The position numbers were made by a program, and so were the translations under genes. Below are positions 1 to 7,888 of a DNA stretch of 64,000 nucleotides, piece by piece. This stretch comes from Betaproteobacteria bacterium HGW-Betaproteobacteria-16 (GTDB lineage Bacteria > Pseudomonadota > Gammaproteobacteria > Burkholderiales > Burkholderiaceae_C). Numbering within the stretch: position 1 is the stretch's first letter; each line of letters begins with the position of its first letter. The stretch is from NCBI GenBank assembly GCA_002840835.1, contig PHCQ01000005.1, forward strand, positions 1 to 64,000, given 5' to 3'. A model generated the notes under the pieces. The model saw nothing but the letters and a program-made list of their open reading frames with translations. It had not been told where the DNA came from and made no database searches.

Positions 1-803
1 AGAAACCGTCCATGACACCTGCACAGGACCAGGATGCCCGGCTGGAGCACATGTGCCGCAAGCTCCAACTGCGCCCGGGGCAACTGCTCCTGGACATTGG
101 CGCGGGTTGGGGCGACCTGCTGTTTTGGGCCGCCGAGCACCATGGGGTTCAGGCCATGGGCATCACGCAGTCGCGTGACCAGCACGCCTACGTGAACGAT
201 CTGATCACCCAAAAGGGTCTGCAAGGCCGCGTAGCCATGCGCCTGCTCGATTGCCGCGACCTGCCACTGACGCCGCGATTCGACCGGATTGCGTCCGTGG
301 GGATGTTCCAACATGTGGACAGCGCCCAGCTGGACAGCTACTTCAAGCGGCTGCACAGCATGCTCAAGCCCGGCGGCTTGCTGCTCAAACACGGCCTCAC
401 TGCAGGCGGTGTTGAGGACCATCGGCTGGGTGCAAGGGGAGGCAATTCATTCGACAAGCACATTTTTTCTGGCGATCAGTTGGTGAATGTGTCCCACATG
501 GGGCGCAGCTTGAGTGCAAGCGGCCTGGCGTTGCAGGACGCTGAGAATCTGGGGCCTCACTACGCCCGCACGCTGCGGGCTTGGTTGAGCGGCCTGGAGG
601 GGCGGGTGAATCAGGCGCGGGCGCTCACGAGCGGGACGTCGTTGCGCGCCTGGCGGCTGTACCTGGCCGGCTTTGCCGTTGCGCTTGAGCGAGGTTGGCT
701 ATCCATCCACCAATTGCTGGCTACACGCCCGCCAGAGGGCGTGAGCGGCGCGCCGCTTCGATGCGCTCCGTCGACTCATGTGGGTGAGGCCAGCCACAGC
801 TGA
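1..803 (+). CDS. Cyclopropane-fatty-acyl-phospholipid synthase-like methyltransferase, 5' end outside window
   Basis: SAM-dependent methyltransferase of the CFA synthase/mycolate methyltransferase class. In the visible part, SAM-binding motif I (LDIGAGWG) lies about 27 residues after the ATG at 12, preceded by the family's LEHMCRKLQL helix. The C-terminal stretch ENLGPHYARTLRAWLSGLE is typical of CFA synthases, which methylate unsaturated acyl chains of membrane phospholipids. The frame is open to base 1 and the N-terminal half of the family is absent, so the gene starts upstream and the ATG at 12 is internal. The last 30 residues are poor in family signal. It could instead be a related fatty-acid methyltransferase without cyclopropane activity. 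It is followed 27 bases later by a BON-domain gene on the same strand. Confidence 0.8.
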   Translation, partial: KPSMTPAQDQDARLEHMCRKLQLRPGQLLLDIGAGWGDLLFWAAEHHGVQAMGITQSRDQHAYVNDLITQKGLQGRVAMRLLDCRDLPLTPRFDRIASVGMFQHVDSAQLDSYFKRLHSMLKPGGLLLKHGLTAGGVEDHRLGARGGNSFDKHIFSGDQLVNVSHMGRSLSASGLALQDAENLGPHYARTLRAWLSGLEGRVNQARALTSGTSLRAWRLYLAGFAVALERGWLSIHQLLATRPPEGVSGAPLRCAPSTHVGEASHS

Positions 804-830
804 ATCTGCCCACACAAAGAGGTACAACCC

Positions 831-1484
831 ATGAAAACCGATGAACAGCTCAAGAAAGATGTCGAGGCCGAACTGGAGTGGGATCCTGCGGTGGACGCCG
901 CGCATGTCTCGGTGGCGGTGAAGGACGGCATGGTGACGCTCGCAGGCCATCTGGATACCTTTATGGAGAAGCACGTGGCGGAGCGTGCGGTGCTCAGGGT
1001 GGGCGGCGTGAAAGCGATTGCTCAGGAAGTCGATGTCCGGTTGGCCAGTGGCCACACTCGAGCTGACGCCGATATCGCTCAGGCCATCGAGACGGCGTTC
1101 GGCTGGCATTCGCTCGTCCCGGCGCACCAGATACAGGTCCACGTGAACGAGGGCTGGGTGACGCTGACAGGCAACGTCACGTGGGACTACCAGCGCCGCA
1201 TGGCCGAGCAGATGGTGCGTCCGATCACCGGCGTGGTGGGCGTGTCCAACCGCATTTCTTTGCAGTTCCTGGCCACACCTGACAACATCACCGCGCGCTT
1301 GCAGAAGGCGCTGGCCCGGCAGGCTGAGCGGGAGGCCAGACACATCGAGGTTTCCGTGGACGGCTCCACCGTCACCTTGCGCGGTCAGGTGCACTCGTGG
1401 GCCGAGCACAATGCCGCACAGGGAGCTGCCTGGTCGGCACCCGGCGTGACCAAGGTGAACAACGAATTGCGGGTGGTGCACTGA
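831..1484 (+). CDS. Triple BON-domain protein
   Basis: A 217-residue protein built of three successive BON domains (about residues 1-70, 77-145 and 148-217). Each shows the pattern V-x-V-x-(D/N)-G-x-V-(T)-L-x-G followed by a helix and the GVxxVxN-type end, for example VKDGMVTLAGHLDT and VDGSTVTLRGQVHS. BON domains are thought to bind phospholipid or envelope surfaces; OsmY is the best known member. No signal peptide is evident, so the protein is probably cytoplasmic or membrane-associated, unlike OsmY. A Shine-Dalgarno-like AAAGAGG lies upstream of the ATG. Multi-BON proteins of this kind are common in betaproteobacterial stress loci next to USP and sHsp genes, which fits the neighbours here. 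Confidence 0.85.
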   Translation: MKTDEQLKKDVEAELEWDPAVDAAHVSVAVKDGMVTLAGHLDTFMEKHVAERAVLRVGGVKAIAQEVDVRLASGHTRADADIAQAIETAFGWHSLVPAHQIQVHVNEGWVTLTGNVTWDYQRRMAEQMVRPITGVVGVSNRISLQFLATPDNITARLQKALARQAEREARHIEVSVDGSTVTLRGQVHSWAEHNAAQGAAWSAPGVTKVNNELRVVH

Positions 1485-1589
1485 ATCGATGAGGCACAAA
1501 AAGCCCCTCGTGCAGAAGGGCGACGAGCATCAAGATATGCACGGAGGCTCTCGCTGCACCTCGTTGGTGCTGCGCGCCGAGTGGGGCCG

Positions 1590-1603
1590 TTGATCAAGCT
1601 CAA
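1590..1603 (+). promoter_or_regulatory. FNR/ANR-type box upstream of host-attachment gene
   Basis: TTGATCAAGCTCAA matches the TTGA-N6-TCAA half-site pattern of FNR/ANR/DNR regulators. Its centre (1596.5) is 63 bases before the ATG at 1660. A class II promoter would start near 1638, and GAAGAT at 1625-1630 is a weak -10 candidate. The binding site is seen; the regulator's identity and activity are inferred. Confidence 0.6.
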
Positions 1604-1659
1604 CGGTGGGCCCCAGGAGAGAGCGAAGATGGTTGCCCGCCTATTGAAAGGACACAGAC

Positions 1660-2100
1660 ATGAAACCACAATGGACTCTCGTCGCGAATGGCTCGCAGGC
1701 CCGCATCTTCAGCCGTGCTTCGTTGGCCGATCCGTTGGTCGCACTGGCCACGATCGACTTTCCCGAGGGCCGCCAGAAGGGCCGCGATCTCGAGCGCGAC
1801 CGGCAAGGGCACGAAAGCAGCGACCACAGCAGCGCAGCCACCCACTTCGAGCCCCATACCCCATTGCGCAAAAAGCTCCTGCACCAATTTGCCATGGAAC
1901 TGACGCAACGCCTGGAGGCTGGCCTGGCCGATGGCACCTACGGCTCCCTTTGGATCATCGCTTCAAGCGAACTCCTCGGTGAGCTCAAGGATGTGCTGAG
2001 CGAGGGCGTGGTCAGCCATCTGCAAAAAGCACATGCCGCAGACTTCACCGGCCTTGACATTGGCGAAATAGAAAGCCGCCTGCGCGGGATGCATCCGTAG
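1660..2100 (+). CDS. Host attachment (Hat) family protein
   Basis: A 146-residue protein of the family annotated as 'protein required for attachment to host cells'. The N-terminus WTLVANGSQARIFSR is the family's hallmark beta strand. It is followed by a charged loop rich in R, E, H and S (residues 36-70) and a C-terminal half with ASSELLGELKDVL, matching the (A)xPxxLGxLR segment. The fold resembles the eRF1/Pelota-type baeRF group. The family name comes from plant-associated bacteria, but the gene is widespread in free-living proteobacteria and its biochemical role is unknown. The start is supported by GAAAGGA seven bases before the ATG. The upstream FNR-type box suggests oxygen-responsive expression. 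Confidence 0.8.
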   Translation: MKPQWTLVANGSQARIFSRASLADPLVALATIDFPEGRQKGRDLERDRQGHESSDHSSAATHFEPHTPLRKKLLHQFAMELTQRLEAGLADGTYGSLWIIASSELLGELKDVLSEGVVSHLQKAHAADFTGLDIGEIESRLRGMHP

Positions 2101-2122
2101 GTGCACTGCGACAAGGTCGCGT

Positions 2123-2944
2123 TCAGTGCGACATGAGCACCGGCAAGGTCATCGTCTGAAGCACGGTGCGCGTGGCACCGCCCATGACCCATTCACGCGC
2201 GCGGCTGTGCCCGTAGCCGCCCATGACGAGCAGGTCGGCATCGACATCGGCAGCCATGGACAGCAGCACATTGCCGACGTCTTCCGGCTCTGGCCCGCCT
2301 GCATGGGGAACGATGCGGATGCCATGTGAGGACAACTGGCTCTCCAGCAACGCCAGGGCGTTGGCAGACCCGGTTCCCCAGCACGCCACATGGACGTGGC
2401 TCGCCTGCCTCAGCCACGGCAGTGCGGCTGTCACGGCGCGAGCCGCCTCCCTGGTCTCTTTCCAGGCGATCAGCACCTTTCCTCCCAGGGGATCGAACTG
2501 TCCGGTAAAGGGCAGGATGAGTGCCGGGCGCCCGCTGCGCACCAGTACATCGGACAGAAAATCGGGGGGCAGTTCGCCTGCGGCGGGGTCACTCGAATCG
2601 CGCTGTCCGAGGAGCATGAGGTCGGCGTAAAGCCCACGGGCGGCGAAGCCATGGGGTCCTTCCGGCAGCGGATCGGACCAGTGCAGTCGACTGGAACCGG
2701 TGCACTCGCGAAGAAAGGTCACGTGTGCCCGGTCCAGACACTCCTTGTCGTAGGCCAGCATGAATTCGGCGGCTGCGGATGCGCCTTCCCAGGTCGCCGG
2801 GAAACGCGTCATGCCGGGCAGCATGCAGGGTTGTGCCGTCACGTCGGCCGAGAAGGCCTCGGCCAACTGGCAGGCCAGCCAGATGCGCTGAACTGTGCGA
2901 GCTGTGTTGTCGATCTGAAGCAGGATGGATCGGGGGGCTTCCAT
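2123..2944 (-). CDS. Universal stress protein, tandem UspA domains
   Basis: A 273-residue protein with two UspA-type domains. The N-terminal one (about 5-135) is degenerate. The C-terminal one (about 150-273) keeps the strand KVLIAWKETREAARAV and the nucleotide-binding end DLLVMGGYGHSRAREWVMGG, close to the G-2X-G-9X-G(S/T) signature, so it may bind ATP. I chose the ATG at 2944 (MEAPRSILLQID) because the UspA fold starts there and GGGAG precedes it; an in-frame upstream extension to 3007 has no homology. The gene is divergent from the zinc alcohol dehydrogenase. Double-UspA proteins of this kind are typical oxygen-limitation survival proteins in Pseudomonas and Burkholderia; the role here is inferred from family and context. 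Confidence 0.87.
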   Translation of the reverse strand: MEAPRSILLQIDNTARTVQRIWLACQLAEAFSADVTAQPCMLPGMTRFPATWEGASAAAEFMLAYDKECLDRAHVTFLRECTGSSRLHWSDPLPEGPHGFAARGLYADLMLLGQRDSSDPAAGELPPDFLSDVLVRSGRPALILPFTGQFDPLGGKVLIAWKETREAARAVTAALPWLRQASHVHVACWGTGSANALALLESQLSSHGIRIVPHAGGPEPEDVGNVLLSMAADVDADLLVMGGYGHSRAREWVMGGATRTVLQTMTLPVLMSH

Positions 2945-3006
2945 GGATCTCCCAGGCATGTGAGGAAGGAATTCAGACAAGGTACTGCGCCATCGCCAAG
3001 AGTGCA

Positions 3007-3063
3007 TTGCGCAACCTCAACGCCGACGGCCATGGTTTTGCCGGAGGTGTTGCGCACGCTCAA
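3007..3063. promoter_or_regulatory. Two degenerate FNR-like palindromes between usp and adh
   Basis: The divergent usp/adh intergenic region holds TTGCGCAACCTCAA (3007-3020) and TTGCGCACGCTCAA (3050-3063). Both keep TTG...CTCAA but have CG in place of the A at the fourth position, so they are weaker matches to an FNR-type site than the exact copies elsewhere. The same TTGCG-N4-CTCAA variant occurs at 6745-6758. Confidence 0.3.
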
Positions 3064-3139
3064 GCGCCTGCTCGGCAACGCCCCCACACTGAGCGGCATG
3101 CCCATGCACCCACGCCCGAATCCACGCCCTTCTGAAAAC

Positions 3140-4126
3140 ATGCGTGCCATGGTCATGCACGCCGTTGGCCAGCCGTTGCGCCTGGAGGAGCGTCCCCTGC
3201 CCGAACCCGGGCCAGATGAGGTTCGCCTCCGTGTTGAAGCCTGCGCAGTGTGTCGCACCGATCTGCACATCGTCGATGGCGAACTGCCCTTGCCCCTTCT
3301 TCCGGTGGTGCCAGGGCATGAGATCGTGGGCATCATCGATCGTGTGGGCAGCGGCGTGAAAACCTTGCGGTGTGGGGATCGCGTGGGGGTACCCTGGCTG
3401 GCCCATACCTGCGGCCACTGCGACTACTGCGGGTCCGGCCGGGAGAATCTGTGCGACCAACCGGTGTTCACCGGCCACGGGCGCGACGGCGGTTTCGCCA
3501 CCCATGTGACCGCCGAGGCCGCCTTCTGCCTGCCGCTGGGACAGACCATGGATGCGGTGCACATGGCACCACTGATGTGTGCGGGCCTGATCGGCTGGCG
3601 ATCGCTGCGCATGGCCGGCGATGAAGCCCGGCGCATCGGCCTCTACGGATTCGGCGCGGCGGCCCATCTGGTGCTGCAGGTGGCCCGGCTTCAGGGGAGG
3701 GAAGTGCATGCCTTCACGCGTCCCGGCGACGTGCGCACACAGACCTTTGCGCGCGGCTTGGGCGCAACGTGGGCGGGAGGCTCCGATTCGGCGCCTGTGC
3801 GGCCCCTGGACGCTGCGATCATCTTCGCTCCGGTGGGCGACCTGGTACCGGCCGCACTGCGTGCGGTGCGCAAGGGTGGGCGCGTGGTGTGCGGAGGCAT
3901 CCACATGAGCGACATTCCCGGCTTTCCGTACCGCATCCTGTGGGAGGAGCGGCAGTTGTTGTCCGTGGCCAACCTGACGCGGGCCGACGCGACCGCCTTT
4001 CTGCATTTCGTGTCGGGGCGTTCGCTTCGCGTGGTGAGCACGCCCTATGCGCTTGAACAGGCGAACGAGGCGCTGGACGACCTGCGATCGGGCCGGCTAC
4101 AGGGCGCGGCTGTGCTCGTGCCCTGA
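3140..4126 (+). CDS. Zinc-dependent alcohol dehydrogenase (MDR family)
   Basis: A 328-residue medium-chain alcohol dehydrogenase. The N-terminal GroES-like domain carries the catalytic zinc ligand segment CAVCRTDLHIVDGEL and the GHEIVG histidine. The structural zinc loop CGHCDYCGSGRENLC has four cysteines. The Rossmann domain follows (IGLYGFGAAAHLVLQ), with a slightly unusual GFGAAA in place of GxGxxG. The frame extends far upstream of 3140, but family alignment begins at MRAMVMHAV, so that ATG was chosen; no strong ribosome site is visible. It should oxidise or reduce an alcohol/aldehyde pair with NAD(H). Its position beside a USP gene in a low-oxygen-type locus suggests fermentative redox balancing (inference). 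Confidence 0.87.
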   Translation: MRAMVMHAVGQPLRLEERPLPEPGPDEVRLRVEACAVCRTDLHIVDGELPLPLLPVVPGHEIVGIIDRVGSGVKTLRCGDRVGVPWLAHTCGHCDYCGSGRENLCDQPVFTGHGRDGGFATHVTAEAAFCLPLGQTMDAVHMAPLMCAGLIGWRSLRMAGDEARRIGLYGFGAAAHLVLQVARLQGREVHAFTRPGDVRTQTFARGLGATWAGGSDSAPVRPLDAAIIFAPVGDLVPAALRAVRKGGRVVCGGIHMSDIPGFPYRILWEERQLLSVANLTRADATAFLHFVSGRSLRVVSTPYALEQANEALDDLRSGRLQGAAVLVP

Positions 4127-4438
4127 TTCGCAATCGCCACCAGACCAGACTTATGGTTCTCTGGCCCCGGTCGGGCCGGGCTCGACAAAACCGCTCACAG
4201 CCGGCGCAGCGCCATCAGAATGGGTCGGTGTCTCTTCAGAACTTCGCTGGTGGGGCAAGGCGCGCTCCATGTCGGAGGATGCATCGCGCGGCGAGCGTAC
4301 GGAAGGAGCTTCGGGCGCTGCCGGCGTATCCGCTGGCGCAGCCTTGTTTCTCTTTGTCGAGGCGCGAGGCGCCCGACGCGGGGTTGCAGATGGTCGAGGA
4401 GACATGGGGGTGGTGCGCGTCAGGGGTTGAACACGGCA
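4127..4438. other. Intergenic gap between convergent adh and groEL-like genes
   Basis: No gene is recognised in these 312 bases. A minus-strand frame from 4405 to 4151 would encode an 84-residue Pro/Ala/Ser-rich, disordered peptide starting 33 bases after the groEL-like stop, but it has no ribosome site and no family resemblance. A GC-rich hairpin (CCCGG-TCGGG-CCGGG near 4179-4193) lacks a T tract. Confidence 0.4.
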
Positions 4439-6073
4439 TCACATGCCGGGCATGTAGGCATCTGCACCGCTTTCTTCGGTCCGCCCTTGCGGCTTTGGTG
4501 CGTTGGCGATCATGCAGTCTGTGGTGAGCACGAGCGCCGCAATGGAACCCGCATTCAACAGGGCCAGCCTTGTCACCTTGGCCGGATCGATCACACCCAT
4601 CTGCAGCATGTCGCCGTACGTCAATGTCGCAGCATTAAAGCCATGGTTGCGTTCGCCCGAGTCTTCCACACGTTGCACCACCACCGAGGGCTCCACACCG
4701 GCATTGGCTGCGATACAGCGCAATGGCTCCTCCAGCGCCTGCTCCACCAGGCGAATGCCGGAGTCGTGGTCGAGCGTGGGGCCGTGCAGCGACTGCAACA
4801 CCCAGCGTGACCTGAGCAATGCCACCCCGCCCCCCGGGACCACACCTTCTTCGATCGCTGCGCGCGTGGCGTGCAGGGCGTCCTCGACACGGACCTTGCG
4901 TTCCTTCAGTTCGGTTTCGGTGGCGGCACCGACCTTGATGAGTGCAACGCCGCCAGAGAGCTTGGCGATGCGTTCGTCCAGTTTCTCGCGGTCATAGTCC
5001 GAGGTGCATGTTTGTCGCTCGAGACGCAGGCTGGCCACACGATCCTGGATGTCCTTCGGCTGGCCGGCACCGCCAATGATGGTAGTTTCGTCCTTGCCCA
5101 CCACCACCCGCTTGGCGCGCCCCAGATCAGACAGCTGCAGTTTGGCCAACGACAGGCCAAGCTCGTCATTCACCACGCTGCCCCCGGTGAGCAAGGCCAT
5201 GTCCGCCAGCATGGCCTTGCGCCGATCGCCAAAGCCTGGCGCTTTGACCGCGCAGGCTTTCAAGGTGCCGCGCACGGTGTTGATGACCAGTGTGGCGAGT
5301 GCATCGCTGTCGATGTCTTCGGCCACCACCAGCAGCGGCTGACCACTTTTGACCACCTCCTCCAGCAAGGGCAGCAAGTCCTTGAGGGAGGACAGGCGCT
5401 TGTCACAAAGGAGGATCAGCACCTCGTCGAGCATTGCGGTCTGGCGCTCGGGGTTGTTGATGAAGTAGGGCGACAGGTAGCCTCGATCGAATTGCAGGCC
5501 CTCCACGGTTTCGAGCTCGCTGGTCAGGCCCGAGCCGTCTTCGATGGTGATCGCACCTTCGCGACCGACCTTGTCGATGGCCTTTGCCAGCAGTTCCCCA
5601 ATCGATCGGTCGTTGTTGGCCGATATGCTGGCCACGTGCGCGATTTCGGTGGCGTCGGCGCAGGGTCTGGCCATCTCGCGCAGCTCGCTCACCACCGCTT
5701 CGATGGCTTGTTCCATGCCGCGCTTGAGCTCCATCGCATTCATGCCGCCAGACAGGTACCGCAACCCGTGATGAATCATGGCGTGGGCCAGCACGGTGGC
5801 GGTGCTGGTGCCGTCGCCGGCCATGTCGCTGGTCCGCGAAGCCACCTCGCGCATGAGTTGTGCGCCCATGTTTTCGAAGCGGTCTTCAAGTTCGATCGAT
5901 TTCGCGACGATCACGCCCGAATTGACGATCTGTGGACCAGCGAAGTCGCGCTCCAGGATCACGGTACGGCCGCGTGGACCCAGCGTAAGCCGCACTGCAT
6001 CGGCCAGCACATCCACGCCCCTGCGCAGGCGTGCCCGCGCGTCTTCTCGGAACAGCAGTTGTCTGGCCGCCAT
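4439..6073 (-). CDS. groEL: Divergent GroEL (Hsp60) paralogue lacking Asp52
   Basis: A 544-residue group I chaperonin, collinear with E. coli GroEL without gaps at the N-terminus. Conserved elements include [11 protein letters not shown] (Asp87), [45 protein letters not shown] (Asp398) and GGGVALLR. Two departures stand out. The KDG loop reads VNSGVIVAK, so Asp52, which helps ATP hydrolysis in E. coli GroEL, is Ser. The C-terminal GGM repeat tail is replaced by GADAYMPGM. There is no groES next to it, and no CIRCE element is visible upstream. GAGGTG precedes the ATG. It is probably an accessory chaperonin that works with the main GroES or in mixed rings; whether it cycles normally is open. 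Confidence 0.9.
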   Translation of the reverse strand: MAARQLLFREDARARLRRGVDVLADAVRLTLGPRGRTVILERDFAGPQIVNSGVIVAKSIELEDRFENMGAQLMREVASRTSDMAGDGTSTATVLAHAMIHHGLRYLSGGMNAMELKRGMEQAIEAVVSELREMARPCADATEIAHVASISANNDRSIGELLAKAIDKVGREGAITIEDGSGLTSELETVEGLQFDRGYLSPYFINNPERQTAMLDEVLILLCDKRLSSLKDLLPLLEEVVKSGQPLLVVAEDIDSDALATLVINTVRGTLKACAVKAPGFGDRRKAMLADMALLTGGSVVNDELGLSLAKLQLSDLGRAKRVVVGKDETTIIGGAGQPKDIQDRVASLRLERQTCTSDYDREKLDERIAKLSGGVALIKVGAATETELKERKVRVEDALHATRAAIEEGVVPGGGVALLRSRWVLQSLHGPTLDHDSGIRLVEQALEEPLRCIAANAGVEPSVVVQRVEDSGERNHGFNAATLTYGDMLQMGVIDPAKVTRLALLNAGSIAALVLTTDCMIANAPKPQGRTEESGADAYMPGM

Positions 6074-6153
6074 GGTGTGCTCACCTCAGGTACCGGGGCA
6101 ACCTCGTGGCGCCCACCTGAATGCAAGTTTCGAGTGTCCCCGCATGGGATCCA

Positions 6154-6167
6154 TTGAGAATGAGCAA
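6154..6167 (-). promoter_or_regulatory. Near-match FNR-type box upstream of groEL-like gene
   Basis: TTGAGAATGAGCAA differs from TTGA-N6-TCAA at one base. Its centre is 87 bases before the groEL-like ATG. GAAACT on the minus strand (6131-6126) sits at the distance expected for a class II -10 element but is a weak hexamer. Confidence 0.35.
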
Positions 6168-6252
6168 CGCGCTGGCACTTTCCATCTCTGGACCGGCCCG
6201 AAAGCCAAAACAACCCACGCAATACGTCATGGTCCGCAGACATTCAATTTCA

Positions 6253-6266
6253 TTGAGCGTGCTCAA
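6253..6266 (+). promoter_or_regulatory. FNR/ANR-type box, extended palindrome
   Basis: ATTGAGCGTGCTCAAT (6252-6267) is a 16-base inverted repeat containing an exact TTGA-N6-TCAA site. It lies between the divergent groEL-like and sHsp units and precedes a run of RNA hairpins that ends at 6490. Class II spacing would place a plus-strand start near 6301; the expected -10 (CACACT) is poor. It could instead serve the groEL-like gene from farther upstream. Confidence 0.55.
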
Positions 6267-6300
6267 TGCCACGGCCCCCTATCCCGCGCACACTGCAGTT

Positions 6301-6490
6301 GCCGATGCTTCTCCGGATAAAACCGGAATGCAAAGGCCAGGTGAGGATTTCCCCTGAGGGGGAAGTGTTCATGGTGTGGTTCTCACACCACGAGGGATGA
6401 AGGCAACCTCAGACCGGCTACACCCGAGAGGGCACCGCCGGGGACCTTCACCATGGCCCGCCCATTCGCAAGGATGGCGGGCCATCTTTT
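6301..6490 (+). ncRNA. Candidate structured small RNA downstream of an FNR-type box
   Basis: No convincing coding frame covers this stretch, yet it contains four hairpins in a row. They are TCCGG-ATAAAA-CCGGA (6312-6327), TTCCCC-TGAG-GGGGAA (6349-6364), TGGTGTG-GTTCT-CACACCA (6372-6390) and a 10 bp terminator-like stem at 6453-6485 followed by CTTTT. The upstream exact FNR-type box would place a transcript start near 6301, giving an RNA of about 190 bases. FnrS (E. coli) and PhrS (Pseudomonas) are precedents for FNR/ANR-controlled small RNAs; no sequence relation to them is claimed. It could instead be a long leader of the sHsp operon. Confidence 0.4.
6453..6490 (+). terminator. Rho-independent terminator-like hairpin
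   Basis: The perfect 10 bp stem ATGGCCCGCC / GGCGGGCCAT (6453-6462 and 6476-6485) has a 13-base loop and is followed by CTTTT. No open gene ends just upstream on the plus strand, which is why a non-coding transcript is suspected. Confidence 0.55.
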
Positions 6491-6867
6491 CGTGGGGCAG
6501 TGGCAGCCGCCGCTTGAATGACGCCAGCACCCCGATGCCCCCAGGAAAACGCTCGAAATCATGCACCACCAAGGCGTGCGCGGTCTGCTCATCATGGTGA
6601 CGCCGCGAGGTGATCGGTCGCTCCAAAGGCCTGGACGACGCGATTTCGGTGACGGCCGCGCAGCTGGAAGAGAGGGCCTTCGTGACCGCACCGGAAGACC
6701 TGGCGCATAGCCTCGATCAACGGTGCCCGGGGAGTGCAACTGCATTGCGTTCACTCAATGGCGTCGGACTTTCACCGCCTCAATATGTTGTCTGCGCTGG
6801 CACTCCGTCGCTGGATGCTGCGGACCTGCCGGGCGACCCATTCCCACTGTTCAACAGGAGCATCACC
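6491..6867. other. Leader region of the sHsp pair, no recognised gene
   Basis: These 377 bases hold no gene I can identify. A TTGCGTTCACTCAA palindrome (6745-6758) resembles the degenerate FNR-like sites at 3007 and 3050 and lies 110 bases before the sHsp start. Frames around 6540-6720 show short protein-like patches that switch frame, possibly the remains of an old gene. Confidence 0.35.
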
Positions 6868-7296
6868 ATGAACGAACTTCGCACCCTGGACCCGTTTGCA
6901 CTTGATCCCCTCGACGACGCCTTTCGTTCACTCATGCGGCCGTGGCGATTCGAGGCGCCGGACGCCGCGCCCCGCATCAAGCTCGATCTCTCGGAGCAGA
7001 ACGGCAGCTACGCCGTGAAGGCCGAGATTCCCGGCGTGAAGAAAGACGACATCGACGTGCGAATCGACGGCAACGTGGTCACCATCAGCGCAGAAGTGAA
7101 ATCAGAGAAAGAGGAGAAGGGCAATGGTGGGCGCGTGCTGCGTCGTGAACGCCAGGAGGGCTACGCCAGCCGCACTTTCACGCTGGCCTGCCCGGTAGAC
7201 GAAGGGAAGGTCGAGGCCAGCTACAAGGACGGGATCCTGGCGCTGACGCTGCCCAAGAAGTCAGACCAGGCCAGTAAACGCATCGCGATCAAGTGA
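6868..7296 (+). CDS. Small heat-shock protein, Hsp20 family
   Basis: A 142-residue sHsp. A short N-terminal arm (1-40) is followed by an alpha-crystallin domain (about 45-132): IKLDLSEQNGSYAVKAEIPG, VKKDDIDVRIDGNVVTISAE, then EGYASRTFTLACPVDEGKVE and the A-x-x-x-(N/D)-G-(I/V)-L motif SYKDGILALTLPKK. The tail carries RIAIK, a candidate I-x-I oligomerisation motif. It is an ATP-independent holdase for unfolded cytosolic proteins. CAGGAG lies seven bases before the ATG; a longer upstream reading frame is ignored because homology starts here. It is followed after four bases by a second sHsp, indicating an operon. Confidence 0.93.
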   Translation: MNELRTLDPFALDPLDDAFRSLMRPWRFEAPDAAPRIKLDLSEQNGSYAVKAEIPGVKKDDIDVRIDGNVVTISAEVKSEKEEKGNGGRVLRRERQEGYASRTFTLACPVDEGKVEASYKDGILALTLPKKSDQASKRIAIK

Positions 7297-7300
7297 CGCC

Positions 7301-7765
7301 ATGAGCACCTTGATCGAACCCTGGCGTGAGGGCACACAACATGCATGGGCCTCGCTCGCACGAGGCTGGAGTGAGCTGCGACAGCACGTCGACGGGGTGC
7401 TCGCGCGCTTTATTCCCAGCAAGTCCGCCGACCGCCATGGAGGCGCCGGCGAAGGGCTGGTGGCCGCAGACCTGTGCGTCGAGGAAGACCGCATCATCGT
7501 CAGCATGGAGCTGCCCGGAACCCTCCAGGAGGAACTGGAGATCGACATCGATGGCGACCAGCTCACCGTGTCGGGCGAATGGCGCGTCGAGCAGGAAAGT
7601 GGCGATGGCACCTACCGCATCGTGCGTTGCGCCTACCGCCGCTTCCGGCGCAAGCTGACCCTGCCACACCAGATTGATCCCCATGGCAGCCACATCAACT
7701 ACCACAACGGCGTGTTGCGCATCAGCATGCCCCGCGCTGACCGTGGCCCTGATGTCGTTACGTGA
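7301..7765 (+). CDS. Second, divergent Hsp20-family protein
   Basis: A 154-residue protein with a longer N-terminal region (1-55, amphipathic) and an alpha-crystallin-like domain. It reads ADLCVEEDRIIVSMELPGTL, EELEIDIDGDQLTVSGEWRV, YRRFRRKLTLPHQIDPHG and INYHNGVLRISMPRA, where the last segment is the G-V-L motif. It lacks a clear C-terminal I-x-I tail. It starts four bases after the first sHsp stop and is probably translated from the same mRNA. Paired sHsps often form mixed oligomers; whether these two do is unknown. Confidence 0.88.
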   Translation: MSTLIEPWREGTQHAWASLARGWSELRQHVDGVLARFIPSKSADRHGGAGEGLVAADLCVEEDRIIVSMELPGTLQEELEIDIDGDQLTVSGEWRVEQESGDGTYRIVRCAYRRFRRKLTLPHQIDPHGSHINYHNGVLRISMPRADRGPDVVT

Positions 7766-7888
7766 CCGGTGGTTCGGGGCACCTTTCCACTGCGCACGTG
7801 ATGACAGACGCTTTCTTGAATTGCCAACCCGGCCAAGGGCAGCGACCAACTGAAATGGCCAATTGAACATCACCAAAGGAGCTCAACC

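Noticed and set aside
4151-4405. 84-residue Pro/Ala-rich frame downstream of the groEL-like gene
   Set aside because: No ribosome site, low-complexity composition and no recognisable homologue.
4871-6157. Long plus-strand open frame antisense to the groEL-like gene
   Set aside because: It mirrors a strongly conserved chaperonin gene in high-GC DNA and has no family signal; other long antisense frames (for example 12122-13615, 14447-15778, 24659-26338, 35010-36515) were rejected for the same reason.
6371-6400. Nine-codon frame (MVWFSHHEG) with GGGGGAAG before its ATG inside the candidate small RNA
   Set aside because: Its bases are the arms of the TGGTGTG/CACACCA hairpin, so RNA structure explains the sequence better than coding.
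6154-6867. CIRCE (HrcA) or a typical sigma-32 promoter upstream of the groEL-like and sHsp genes
   Set aside because: No TTAGCACTC-N9-GAGTGCTAA and no convincing sigma-32 -35/-10 pair was found.
7863-7876. TTGAACATCACCAA as another FNR-type box before the BON lipoprotein
   Set aside because: One arm is mismatched and it overlaps the ribosome-binding site, too close to the ATG to activate transcription.
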